Positions 55,370-55,371 of a stretch of 55,371 bases of DNA are shown piece after piece (within the stretch, counting starts at the first letter, position 1; each line of letters opens with the position of its first letter). Source of the DNA: Flavobacteriales bacterium TMED123 (GTDB lineage Bacteria > Bacteroidota > Bacteroidia > Flavobacteriales > BACL11). Where the stretch lies: assembly GCA_002170165.1 (NCBI GenBank), contig NHFY01000018.1, forward strand, positions 1 to 55,371. The letters run 5' to 3'. The translations under genes were made by a program, and so were the position numbers. The notes beneath the pieces were generated by a model that had not been told where the DNA came from, did no database searches, and saw only the letters and a program-made list of their open reading frames with translations.

Positions 55370-55371
55370 AA

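Noticed and set aside
1-55371. tRNA genes or tRNA-derived attP core
   Set aside because: No cloverleaf with acceptor, anticodon and TPsiC arms could be built. GATTCAAGT near 54094 resembles a T-loop but lacks the other arms.
1-55371. CRISPR array or insertion sequence
   Set aside because: No set of regularly spaced identical short repeats with unique spacers, and no transposase. The repeats present are coding duplications or a single direct-repeat pair.
1-55371. Closed circular genome or terminal repeats within the window
   Set aside because: First and last bases share no direct repeat, and joining the ends puts a stop just before the DUF932-like frame instead of completing it. The ends look like contig edges.

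Overview
The window reads as almost the whole genome of a short-tailed marine phage (podovirus). G+C is low and the genes are tightly packed. There are two convergent gene blocks. The left block (about 1-13,650, plus strand) carries recombination, replication and nucleotide-metabolism genes. The right block (about 53,080 down to 13,686, minus strand) carries lysis, packaging, capsid and tail genes. The gene content and order, a family A DNA polymerase with a DnaJ-type zinc insert, split primase and helicase genes, and the absence of a phage RNA polymerase together resemble the HMO-2011-type podoviruses of marine Alphaproteobacteria (SAR116, SAR11 and Roseobacter relatives). The host assignment is inference; a DUF1127 gene next to pstS supports an alphaproteobacterial host. 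The first gene is cut by the left edge, and I see no terminal repeat, so the ends look like contig ends.

Left block, in order: end of a DUF932-like gene, tyrosine integrase, a small ORF, zinc-finger/Toprim primase, DnaB-type helicase, small membrane proteins around ThyX, DNA polymerase, a single-stranded-DNA-binding-like protein with an acidic tail, a PD-(D/E)XK exonuclease, T7-type endonuclease I, DUF3310 (T7 gp1.7-like), monomeric B12-dependent ribonucleotide reductase, a possible nuclease, an RMF/CrpP-like small protein and MazG. Many stops and starts overlap, so translation is probably coupled. The block supports phage DNA synthesis from salvaged host nucleotides.

A G+C-rich hairpin at 13,661-13,680 separates the convergent blocks and is followed by a U-rich tract on the minus strand.

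Right block, in transcription order from 53,078 leftwards: small basic proteins including an HNH-like one; a DUF1127-pstS host-phosphate module with its own structured leader; more small basic or conserved proteins; a lysis cassette (holin-like proteins, M15 endolysin); terminase small and large subunits; portal; a 1,270-residue structural protein; scaffold; major capsid protein and a probable decoration protein, bracketed by a consensus-like promoter and a terminator hairpin; tail fibres with duplicated domains and cupredoxin-like motifs; tail tubular proteins A and B; another fibre; and a run of internal virion or ejection proteins ending with a 1,212-residue protein.

Between the divergent blocks lies about 1.3 kb without convincing genes (53,079-54,370). 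It holds iteron-like motifs, a 40-bp direct repeat flanking a nested hairpin, several inverted repeats, a G+C-rich stretch that may be a structured RNA, and promoter-like sequences. It is the best candidate for the control region and origin. Two plus-strand genes follow it (a 65-residue protein and a Gp88/DUF7227-like protein) and share a conserved leader.

The most unusual item is the DUF1127-pstS pair. Its start codon lies in a perfect 14-bp inverted repeat with the ribosome binding site in the loop, which suggests regulated takeover of host phosphate physiology.
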